Shown piece by piece: positions 56,969 through 64,000 of a stretch of 64,000 nucleotides of DNA. The notes under the pieces were generated by a model. It was given only the letters and a program-made list of their open reading frames with translations, did no database searches and had not been told where the DNA came from. This DNA is from Nitrosovibrio tenuis (lineage in GTDB: Bacteria > Pseudomonadota > Gammaproteobacteria > Burkholderiales > Nitrosomonadaceae): NCBI RefSeq assembly GCF_900109785.1, contig NZ_FOBH01000012.1, positions 1-64,000 of the forward strand, in the 5' to 3' direction. The position numbers and the translations under genes were made by a program. Every line of letters begins with the position of its first letter. The first letter of the stretch is position 1.

Positions 56969-57891
56969 TCTTTATCTTTCATAGCAATCTTGATTGCGAC
57001 GTGGTCAAGGTGAGGGGCGAAAATTTCGATGAAATCGTAAACATATCCGCGCAAATAGCTATTGCGGCCGATACCGATACGGGTCGTACTCGGTTCAAAC
57101 AGGTGGCTTGCATCGATGGACCGCAGATGCTTGTCGCGCTTGGGGTCAAACGCCATCTGCGCCACGATGCCGATGCCCAGCCCCAATTCCACGTAGGTCT
57201 TGATTACATCCGCGTCTATGGCCGTTAGCACGACATTGGGAACCAGCTTCTTCGCATCGAACGCCTGGTTGATCTTGGAACGGCCGGTGAAAGCAAAGTC
57301 ATACGTAATAATAGGGTATTGAGCGATTGCTTCCAGCGTCAATTTCTCAAGTCTGAGCAGAGGATGACGCGGAGGAACTACCACGCAACGGTTCCACTGA
57401 TAGCATGGCAGCATCACGAGCTCATCAAAAAGTTCGATGGCCTCGGTAGCGATCGCGATATCGGCTACGCCCGATGTGACCAGTTCCGATATCTGCGTCG
57501 GACTGCCCTGACGCAAGATCAGCTTCACCTTGGGATAACGTGCGGTAAAATGCTTGATGGCGGAGGGCAGCGCATAGCGCGCCTGGGTATGGGTCGTAGC
57601 GATAGTGAGCGAGCCGATGGCTTCGTTGGCGAATTCCTGACCGACCTGCTTCAGGTTTTTCGCATCTCTGAGCATTCTTTCGGCAATTTCGATGATTGCT
57701 CGTCCTGGGGGTGTGGTTTCAACCACACGCTTGCCATTACGCACAAAGACATCCACTCCCAGCTCGTTTTCCAGAAGACGAATCTGCTTGCTGATGCCCG
57801 GCTGAGACGTATGGAGGACCTCAGCTGCTTTGGATAAATTCAGACCCTGGTTGGCAACCTCGCAAAGGTAGCGTAGCTGTTGCAATTTCAT
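56959..57891 (-). CDS. cysB: LysR-family regulator CysB
   Basis: Activator of sulfur assimilation genes. 310 residues with the N-terminal helix-turn-helix (LQQLRYLCEVANQGLNLSKAAEVLHTSQPGISKQIRLLE) and the CysB-type ligand domain with TTHTQARYALP, GSPTQI and ITYDFAFTGRSKIN. It is divergent from cysI, cysH, cysD, cysN, which it probably activates. A perfect palindrome lies just upstream. No clear ribosome-binding site before the ATG. Confidence 0.94.
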   Translation of the reverse strand: MKLQQLRYLCEVANQGLNLSKAAEVLHTSQPGISKQIRLLENELGVDVFVRNGKRVVETTPPGRAIIEIAERMLRDAKNLKQVGQEFANEAIGSLTIATTHTQARYALPSAIKHFTARYPKVKLILRQGSPTQISELVTSGVADIAIATEAIELFDELVMLPCYQWNRCVVVPPRHPLLRLEKLTLEAIAQYPIITYDFAFTGRSKINQAFDAKKLVPNVVLTAIDADVIKTYVELGLGIGIVAQMAFDPKRDKHLRSIDASHLFEPSTTRIGIGRNSYLRGYVYDFIEIFAPHLDHVAIKIAMKDKEHS

Positions 57892-57910
57892 ATTCGAACT
57901 TTAAATAAGA

Positions 57911-57929
57911 TTAGATTATAATAATCTAA
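57911..57929. promoter_or_regulatory. 19-bp perfect palindrome upstream of cysB
   Basis: TTAGATTATAATAATCTAA has 9-bp arms around a central A (57920). It lies 20-38 bases before the cysB start and overlaps a TATAAT hexamer (complement of 57915-57920) that could be the cysB -10. It contains T-N11-A spacings. Autoregulation by CysB is a reasonable guess; binding is not shown. Confidence 0.6.
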
Positions 57930-58289
57930 CATAATATTCTTTTGAGATATATACCTGCATTGCTATTATTCTGGTTTCGCGGCACTATATGAGGTTGTCT
58001 GTCAGGGGTTTCTGATAACGGTGAGTAGTGGCGCGCGCTTAACATAGCCCATAGATAGCCCAGAGCCGGACATTGAAACTGAACCGAATGCGATTTCAGG
58101 CTTGTCCGGTAATAAGGCAGAACCTGTCAGATCAGGCTGAGTGTCCGGTAACAGCGGATGAACTGGAGTCTTCAGCGGGACTCAGTAAACGGAACCTTGA
58201 GTAAACAGAACCTTGAGCAAACAGAACCTCGTTCGTCTCGACTTTCACCTGAGTCAAACTGATATTAGCCTTAATTGCGGAGAATACAG
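57930..58289. other. cysB-cysI divergent intergenic region
   Basis: About 360 bases that must hold the cysI promoter and CysB sites. It includes the three 16-bp tandem repeats noted separately and two short repeats of ATAGCCCA near 58047-58066. No gene supported. Confidence 0.5.
58185..58232. repeat. three 16-bp tandem repeats before cysI
   Basis: GTAAACGGAACCTTGA (58185-58200), GTAAACAGAACCTTGA (58201-58216) and GCAAACAGAACCTCGT (58217-58232) run head to tail, about 57 bases before the cysI start. Could be binding sites or slippage products. Confidence 0.8.
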
Positions 58290-60386
58290 ATGAGTCACCT
58301 GAACTACCTCGCTAATGATGAGGAAATAAATTCGTTCGATCAGGCGCTACAGGATTATCAGAGCCTGAGCATGGACGTCGATCGCTTTACTGCTACCCGC
58401 CTGCAAATGGGAATTTATGGGCAGCGGCAGGAAGGCGTCAATATGGTTCGCATCAAGCTGCCTGGTGGCCGCCTGAACGCGCCGCAATTGAATGTCATCG
58501 CAGATATGCTGGAAAAGTATGCGCGCCATGATGTTGTGCATATCACGACACGCCAGGATATACAGATGCATTACGTACCGCTGGAGCATACGCCGGCAGT
58601 GCTCCGCCATCTGGCTACAGCCGGATTGACGACCCGCGAGGCATGCGGAAACACGATACGCAACGTTACCGCATGCCCGTTATCGGGCATATGTCCCCGT
58701 CAGCATGTAGATGTCACGAAGCACCTGGACGGTGCGGTCCAGCATTTTTTGCGCAATCCGTTGACTCAGCAAATGCCGCGCAAGTTCAAGATCAGTTTTT
58801 CAGCCTGCGAATCCGATTGCGCCCAGGGCATGATGCACGACATGGGAATTGTCGCGGTGCGCAACAGAGACCGCTTTGGCTTTAAGGTTCTGGCAGGGGG
58901 CGGCCTTGGGCATAAACCGCATGAAGCCATCGTTGTGGAAGAATTCATCGAGGAAAAGGATTTGCTGATGGTGATGGAAGCCATCATCTCCTTGCATAAT
59001 CGCTACTCCGATCGGGTCAAACGTGCCAAATCGCGGATCAAGTTCCTGGTTGATAAGTTTGGTCCCGAGGGATTTGTCTCGAAGTATCGTGAAGAATTGG
59101 CTCGTACTCAGGCAGCACTGGCAGCCCAGGATTATCCGAAGGGCGAATGGAGTGCTGGTCTGGACAGTGAAGTTCCAGGTATGGGTGCGCCCCGGCACGT
59201 GTTCGCGCAAAAGCAGTCGGGTTACTACGTATTTCCTATCAGCGTGCCAATGGGCAACTTGAACGTTGCACAGTTACGTGGTCTTGCCCGTATTGCCGAG
59301 ATCGATGAATTGGAAGAAATCCGGGTGACTCAGGATCAAAACATGTTTTTGCCGAATATACCGGCGGCAAAAATCGATGTCCTGCGTGCGGAAGTGGCCT
59401 TACTGGGCCTGGGCGAGCCGAAGGTCGGCGACAACGTCGTCGCGTGCCCGGGTACCTCGACATGCCGGCTGGGGATAACTTCAAGCACGATCGTTGGACC
59501 CAAATTGAATGGTGGGCTGCACGATTTGAAAATTCGTGTTTCCGGATGCCATAACGGCTGTGCCCAGCCAGAGGCGGGCGATATCGGCATTTATGGGGAA
59601 GGCAAACGCATGCATGGCAAGCTCGTGCCGCATTATCAGATGTATTTTGGCGGAAATGCCATGGCAGGCGGCGCGCTGGCGATCAAAGGTCCATCAATAC
59701 CCTCGGCACGCATCGAGACTGCGGTGGAACGGGTCAAGACGGATTATGATTCCAGCCGCGCGACGGGTGAAACGTTTTCGTCCTGGATACGGCGGGTCGG
59801 TAAAGACCACCTTGCCCATCTATTGACGGATTTAACTGAAGTAAAACCGGAAGAATTGGAGTCCGTCCTGCGCGATCATGGCAAGGATGCGGATTTCAAG
59901 GTATTGCAACTTGGCGGCGGCGAATGCGCGGGAGTGAGCCAGGTGAAGATCGGCTCGAGCTTTTTTGATGCGGCTCATGAGCGCAACTACCGAGATGCGC
60001 TTAAGTTTCAACGAAAATTCGAGGACTCCGTTAAATGTGCCGAGGAGATCGCCCGCTTGATTGGCCAAGGTGTGTCCGAATTGCTTGGCGGCCAGAAATT
60101 CAACGATTTGGCGCAACAGTCGGAAGAATTGCGCCGCGTGTTGCCTACCAAGCCGCGCCTGTCCAGGCAGTTGGCCAAATTCGCCGAGGATTTCGCATCT
60201 CCGGCCGAAGGACTGAACGATGCCCGGTTGACTGAGTGGTTTTCCGAGCTAGACGCGTGGACCATTGAAGCTGCTGAGTTTTGCCTGGGTTTCGACCGCC
60301 AGCTTGATCTGGCCGGCGCGCTGCCGTTAAAAGCTTCAGCCCAAGCGTCTTTGTTACAGCGGGCACAGTCATCCGTGACGATCTGA
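58290..60386 (+). CDS. cysI: sulfite (or nitrite) reductase haemoprotein with two Fe-S/siroheme cysteine sets
   Basis: Reduces sulfite to sulfide in sulfur assimilation. 698 residues, longer than the usual 550-600. Two ferredoxin-like plus reductase halves are visible, and both carry complete C-x5-C...C-x3-C sets: C129/C135/C173/C177 and C386/C392/C420/C424. Most CysI/NirA-type reductases keep only the second set. A further C-terminal region of about 140 helical residues follows (about 560-698) with no clear family. Start at the ATG 58290, preceded by GGAG at 58279-58282. cysH follows after 37 bases. Confidence 0.9.
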   Translation: MSHLNYLANDEEINSFDQALQDYQSLSMDVDRFTATRLQMGIYGQRQEGVNMVRIKLPGGRLNAPQLNVIADMLEKYARHDVVHITTRQDIQMHYVPLEHTPAVLRHLATAGLTTREACGNTIRNVTACPLSGICPRQHVDVTKHLDGAVQHFLRNPLTQQMPRKFKISFSACESDCAQGMMHDMGIVAVRNRDRFGFKVLAGGGLGHKPHEAIVVEEFIEEKDLLMVMEAIISLHNRYSDRVKRAKSRIKFLVDKFGPEGFVSKYREELARTQAALAAQDYPKGEWSAGLDSEVPGMGAPRHVFAQKQSGYYVFPISVPMGNLNVAQLRGLARIAEIDELEEIRVTQDQNMFLPNIPAAKIDVLRAEVALLGLGEPKVGDNVVACPGTSTCRLGITSSTIVGPKLNGGLHDLKIRVSGCHNGCAQPEAGDIGIYGEGKRMHGKLVPHYQMYFGGNAMAGGALAIKGPSIPSARIETAVERVKTDYDSSRATGETFSSWIRRVGKDHLAHLLTDLTEVKPEELESVLRDHGKDADFKVLQLGGGECAGVSQVKIGSSFFDAAHERNYRDALKFQRKFEDSVKCAEEIARLIGQGVSELLGGQKFNDLAQQSEELRRVLPTKPRLSRQLAKFAEDFASPAEGLNDARLTEWFSELDAWTIEAAEFCLGFDRQLDLAGALPLKASAQASLLQRAQSSVTI

Positions 60387-60423
60387 CAAATTTTAATCGC
60401 TTTACTCTTTATCAAGCAGGCAA

Positions 60424-61182
60424 ATGACTCTGGATCAGAAGATTACTGAAGTGCGGAAGGTATTGGATACGGTGCAGGCAGACTATGCCCCAGCCGCTTT
60501 TGCCAATAGTTTCGGCGCCGAGGATATGGTGCTGATGGATCTTATTGCGCGGTATTACCCTGATATCGGGATATTTACGCTGGATACCGGGCGTCTGCCG
60601 GAAGAAACCTATAGCCTGATGAAGAAGGTGGCGGATCGCTATGGCATCCGGGTGCCCGTATATTTCCCTGACCCTGCCGCAGTGGAAGCATACGTCGCAC
60701 AGAATGGACCCAACGGATTTTATGACAGCGTGGAATTACGCAAAAGCTGCTGCCACATCCGCAAGGTGGAACCGCTGAAACGCGCTCTGAGCGGTAAACG
60801 CGCGTGGATTACGGGCTTGCGCCGCGATCAGGCGCCCACGAGAAAGGATCTCGCTCAATCGGAGTTCGATGCTGGCAACGGTCTTCAAAAATTCAGCCCG
60901 TTGCTCGACTGGAGCCTTTCCGACGTGTGGGATTATCTGAAACGATTCGATGTTCCCTATAATGCGCTACATGATAAGGGCTACGCCAGCATCGGCTGTG
61001 CGCCTTGCACGCGCGCTATTACGCCCGGCGAGGATATTCGAGCTGGCCGGTGGTGGTGGGAGGACCCGGAAATCAAGGAATGTGGCCTGCATCCGGACAA
61101 GCGGCGCGCCTCTGCATCATCTGTCTTCGTAGAAAAAAAACCGGTGGTCGAAGATCTGGCTCTTTCATATCAAGAAAGGTGA
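60424..61182 (+). CDS. cysH: adenylyl-sulfate (APS) reductase, CysH family
   Basis: Reduces activated sulfate to sulfite. 252 residues. The [4Fe-4S] ligands are present as C109-C110 (SCCHIRK) and C192/C195 (GCAPCTR), with the catalytic cysteine C220 (ECGLH). This cysteine set marks APS reductases rather than PAPS reductases, and no PAPS kinase (cysC) is seen here. Lies between cysI and cysD. Confidence 0.95.
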   Translation: MTLDQKITEVRKVLDTVQADYAPAAFANSFGAEDMVLMDLIARYYPDIGIFTLDTGRLPEETYSLMKKVADRYGIRVPVYFPDPAAVEAYVAQNGPNGFYDSVELRKSCCHIRKVEPLKRALSGKRAWITGLRRDQAPTRKDLAQSEFDAGNGLQKFSPLLDWSLSDVWDYLKRFDVPYNALHDKGYASIGCAPCTRAITPGEDIRAGRWWWEDPEIKECGLHPDKRRASASSVFVEKKPVVEDLALSYQER

Positions 61183-61251
61183 ACCAAAAGGCGGAGCAAG
61201 GCCGGCCTCTTGTAACTTTTCCCGTTTCGTGAGAACTGTCAAGGTGGACCG

Positions 61252-62334
61252 ATGGATATTTTATTGAACAATATTGAAGAACTGACTACTCCTGTCGCGG
61301 GTTTTGTCATGAAAAACGAATCAATGGCCACGACCAAATCTACGGTCACTGGTGAATCGGCAGTTGCGAATGAATCGACAGTCGCGAATGAATCAACAGT
61401 CATGAGCGAACCGGTAGCCATTAAGCGCCGTACCGCACGGCAATTAGGGCATCTGGATGCGCTGGAAAGCGAAGCGATCCATATCATGCGAGAGGTGGCG
61501 GCCGAATGTGCCCATCCGGCGCTACTGTTCTCCGGGGGGAAGGATTCCATCGTGCTGTTGCGATTGGCGGAAAAAGCTTTCCGCCCAGGGCGTTTTCCGT
61601 TTCCATTAATGCATATCGATACGGGTCACAATTTTCCTGAAGTGATCGAGTTTCGCGACCGCCGCGCCAAACAATTGGGCGAGCGGTTAATCGTGCGTAG
61701 TATGGAAGATTCCATTCGTCAGGGAAGGGTCGTGCTACGCTCAGCGAACCAGAGCCGCAACGCATTCCAGTCAGTGACACTGCTGGACGCCATTGCGGAA
61801 TTCCGTTTTGATGCCTGTATTGGAGGCGCACGCCGCGACGAGGAAAAAGCGCGGGCTAAAGAGCGGATATTTTCTTTCCGGGATGAATTCGGTCAATGGG
61901 ATCCGAAAAACCAGCGCCCGGAATTATGGGATCTCTACAATACTCGAGTTCATCCAGGAGAGAATATACGCGTATTCCCCATCAGCAACTGGACGGAACT
62001 TGACGTGTGGGAATACATTGCTCGCGAGGAGCTGGAGGTGCCCCATATTTATTTCGCGCATACACGCGACGTAATCAGGCGCGATAGGGGACTTTTACCC
62101 CTGTCCCATCTGGTACAGCTCAAGGAAGGGGAACAGGTGGAAAGCCTGGTGGTGCGCTTCCGGACGGTAGGTGATATGAGTTGCACCTGCCCGGTGCAAT
62201 CCACCGCAGTCAGTGTTGGCGAGATCATAGCGGAAACAGCGATTACGAGGATTACCGAGCGGGGCGCCACGCGCATGGATGACCAGACGTCGGACGCCTC
62301 CATGGAGCTGCGCAAAAAAGAAGGGTATTTCTGA
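61252..62334 (+). CDS. cysD: sulfate adenylyltransferase subunit 2
   Basis: Catalytic subunit of ATP sulfurylase with CysN. 360 residues; the core begins near residue 60 with LGHLDALESEAIHIMREV, the ATP loop is LLFSGGKDSIVLLRLA, and CIGGARRDEEKARAKERIFS and WDLYNTRV follow. An extra N-terminal stretch of about 55 residues contains three 6-residue repeats (ESAVAN, ESTVAN, ESTVMS). AAGGTGG precedes the ATG at 61252, so the extension is probably translated; an internal ATG at 61402 would remove it but has no ribosome-binding site. Confidence 0.93.
   Translation: MDILLNNIEELTTPVAGFVMKNESMATTKSTVTGESAVANESTVANESTVMSEPVAIKRRTARQLGHLDALESEAIHIMREVAAECAHPALLFSGGKDSIVLLRLAEKAFRPGRFPFPLMHIDTGHNFPEVIEFRDRRAKQLGERLIVRSMEDSIRQGRVVLRSANQSRNAFQSVTLLDAIAEFRFDACIGGARRDEEKARAKERIFSFRDEFGQWDPKNQRPELWDLYNTRVHPGENIRVFPISNWTELDVWEYIAREELEVPHIYFAHTRDVIRRDRGLLPLSHLVQLKEGEQVESLVVRFRTVGDMSCTCPVQSTAVSVGEIIAETAITRITERGATRMDDQTSDASMELRKKEGYF
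61354..61407 (+). repeat. three 18-bp tandem repeats inside cysD
   Basis: Units start at 61354, 61372 and 61390 with the frame GAATCNNCAGT followed by 7 bases; they encode ESAVAN, ESTVAN, ESTVMS in the N-terminal extension. Repeat length is a multiple of three, so gain or loss keeps the frame. Confidence 0.85.
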
Positions 62335-62605
62335 GAAAGAAGGACCTCTGAGTTCCTGGCAAATCACGGAGCAGTTGTACACTTTTCCAGGAATTCATCA
62401 ATTACGCACCACCGTTACTTACTTTACTTACTACCGTTCCGATTTCTCTTAACCTTCATAGCCATCCACTCGTAGCGAACTTGGTGGGAAGACCAACTGG
62501 GTGTGAAGACCACGGGGGCAGGGCCATTGCAGGGATGCGCTAAAGGTACTTGAAAGGTGAACTTTAAGACAAATAACTTACAAAGAGTTGTAAACGGGAT
62601 TGTGA
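62335..62605. other. 271-base gap between cysD and cysN
   Basis: cysD and cysN are usually only a few bases apart. Here the gap contains TTACTTAC twice (62415-62431), TTGGT-N6-ACCAA at 62481-62496, and TTACAA-AGAG-TTGTAA at 62578-62593 just before the cysN start. No gene; it may hold a separate cysN promoter or operator. Confidence 0.5.
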
Positions 62606-63889
62606 ATGTCAGCTATTGAAAGTATTTCATTTGATCATACCCAGTTGTTGCGTTTCATCACCGCCGGGAGCGTGGATGATGGGAAGAGTACGCTGATCGG
62701 GCGTTTGCTGCACGATTCCAAGTCCATCTTCGAAGATCAGTTGAGTGCCATCACCCACACTTCACATCGGCGCGGAATGGAAAGTGTCGATCTCTCACTG
62801 CTCACGGACGGCCTGCAAGCCGAGCGCGAACAAGGCATTACGATTGATGTTGCCTATCGCTATTTCGCCACCCCCAAGCGCAAATTTATCATTGCCGACA
62901 CCCCAGGCCATGAGCAATACACGCGTAACATGGTTACGGGCGCATCCACAGCCAATCTTGCCATTATCCTGATTGACGCGCGGAAGGGGGTGCTTACCCA
63001 ATCGCGCCGTCATGCCTATCTCGCCAGTCTCGTGGGCATTCCTCATCTGGTGGTAGCAGTCAATAAAATGGATCTGGTGGGTTATTCCCGTGAAGTATTC
63101 GAGCGCATTTGCAACGACTTTGCCACTTTTGCCGACGGACTCAGCCTGAGCAATATAGCCTACATCCCGATGTCTGCTTTACACGGCGACATGGTGGTCG
63201 AGCGTGGGGACAATCTCAACTGGTATCAAGGCATGGCGTTGATGGACTTGCTTGAGAACGTACCCATCGATCACGACATCAATCTCGACGATTTCCGGTT
63301 TCCTGTGCAATGGGTTTGCCGTCCCCAGACCGAGGAACTCCATGATTTTCGAGGTTATATGGGGCGCATCGAATCCGGCTTCATCGGTGTCGGCGATGCG
63401 GTGCAGGTTCTGCCCTCCGGCCTCACTTCGCGTATCAAGGAAATCGTCACGTATGATGGTCTTCTCGATTATGCGGTGGCACCGCAGTCCGTTACGCTGA
63501 CCATTGAAGATCACCTTGATATTTCCCGTGGGGACATGCTGATAAAACCCGCTGCTATGCCTCATGTCACCAAGGAGTTTGAGGCGATGCTGTGCTGGTT
63601 ATCCGAACAAAGTCTCGATCCCCGCCGCAAATATCTTGTCAAGCAAACCACGCGGGTCGTGAAGGCGCTGGTGTCGCGGATAGATTATCGCGTGGACGTC
63701 AATACCTTGCGTCATGAGGCGGCGGAGACTTTGAAAATGAATGATATCGGCCGAGTAGCGCTAAAAGTGCACCAGCCCCTGGCGCATGATCCCTATCAGC
63801 GCAACCATGCTACAGGCAGCTTTATTGTCATTGACGAGGCCAATAACAATACCGTTGCCGCAGGCATGATTTGCGCAGCGAAAGATTAA
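62606..63889 (+). CDS. cysN: sulfate adenylyltransferase subunit 1 (GTPase)
   Basis: GTPase subunit that drives sulfate activation by CysD. 427 residues with the P-loop GSVDDGKSTL, effector ITIDVAYRYF, DTPGHEQYTRN, NKMDLVGYS, and the EF-Tu-like beta-barrel after residue 230. There is no CysC kinase fusion, in keeping with APS (not PAPS) reduction by the neighbouring cysH. A terminator follows. Confidence 0.96.
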   Translation: MSAIESISFDHTQLLRFITAGSVDDGKSTLIGRLLHDSKSIFEDQLSAITHTSHRRGMESVDLSLLTDGLQAEREQGITIDVAYRYFATPKRKFIIADTPGHEQYTRNMVTGASTANLAIILIDARKGVLTQSRRHAYLASLVGIPHLVVAVNKMDLVGYSREVFERICNDFATFADGLSLSNIAYIPMSALHGDMVVERGDNLNWYQGMALMDLLENVPIDHDINLDDFRFPVQWVCRPQTEELHDFRGYMGRIESGFIGVGDAVQVLPSGLTSRIKEIVTYDGLLDYAVAPQSVTLTIEDHLDISRGDMLIKPAAMPHVTKEFEAMLCWLSEQSLDPRRKYLVKQTTRVVKALVSRIDYRVDVNTLRHEAAETLKMNDIGRVALKVHQPLAHDPYQRNHATGSFIVIDEANNNTVAAGMICAAKD

Positions 63890-63935
63890 CCTGGGAATTT
63901 TCAGTTATTGCGGTGCAATATTTTTGAATCGGCGA

Positions 63936-63974
63936 GCGACAAGGCGGTCATAGCCTTGCCGCTTTTGTATTTTT
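63936..63974 (+). terminator. terminator after cysN
   Basis: GCGACAAGGC (63936-63945) pairs with GCCTTGCCGC (63953-63962) with one mismatch, then TTTTGTATTTTT. Located about 47 bases after the cysN stop. Confidence 0.75.
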
Positions 63975-64000
63975 AACTGGGAAAAGCCTGGGTAATCTCC

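Noticed and set aside
61402-62334. Shorter cysD starting at the internal ATG
   Set aside because: It would match the usual length better, but there is no ribosome-binding site before it, while AAGGTGG precedes the ATG at 61252.

Overview
The window looks like chromosomal DNA of a betaproteobacterium, most likely an ammonia oxidiser of the Nitrosomonadaceae (Nitrosospira-like). The main clue is the partial first gene, the end of a NapC/NirT-type multihaem cytochrome c with a CxxCH site and an acidic tail, like the cytochrome cM552 gene that closes hydroxylamine-oxidation clusters. The betaproteobacterial gene orders tpiA-secG-tRNA-Leu-nuoA-N, gpmA-envC-ctpA-moeB and rhodanese-grxC-secB-gpsA also fit. 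The genus is inferred; no rRNA gene is present.

Layout: 3-143 cytochrome tail; 638-3413 phosphate ABC transporter pstCAB behind a Pho box, with no pstS or phoU next to it; 3414-4014 a GC-rich repeat island; 4015-5312 tpiA, secG and tRNA-Leu(GAG); 5398-20181 all fourteen complex I genes nuoA-N; 20625-22670 a periplasmic SRPBCC protein and a PQQ-type sugar dehydrogenase; 22833-25751 htpG (with a possible heat-shock promoter) and a convergent nhaR-like regulator; 26052-31834 a CzcCBA-type metal efflux pump; 31930-33536 argB and slmA. The minus-strand block 33529-38098 carries gpmA, envC, ctpA and moeB. The plus-strand block 38384-41438 carries a Cys-less rhodanese, grxC, secB, an SH3 protein and gpsA. 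After that come comF and trmL (minus) and the biotin operon bioBFHCD (42840-47445).

The last third is more varied. It holds a holin-4-like membrane protein, a response regulator-PAS-GGDEF-EAL protein behind two sigma-54-like promoter matches, a YycJ-type metallo-hydrolase, an array of four small paralogous lipoproteins on the minus strand (51588-53071), an L16-hydroxylase-type cupin, mutL, cysB, and an assimilatory sulfate reduction block (cysI, cysH, cysD, cysN).

The genes are mostly core metabolism. Complex I in an ammonia oxidiser is expected to run in reverse to make NADH; cysDN activate sulfate, cysH reduces APS, and cysI reduces sulfite, under CysB. The least ordinary items are the lipoprotein array, the sulfite reductase with two complete Fe-S/siroheme cysteine sets, the tandem sigma-54 promoter candidates, the perfect 19-bp palindrome before cysB, an internal duplication in the EAL domain, and many short tandem repeats between and inside genes.
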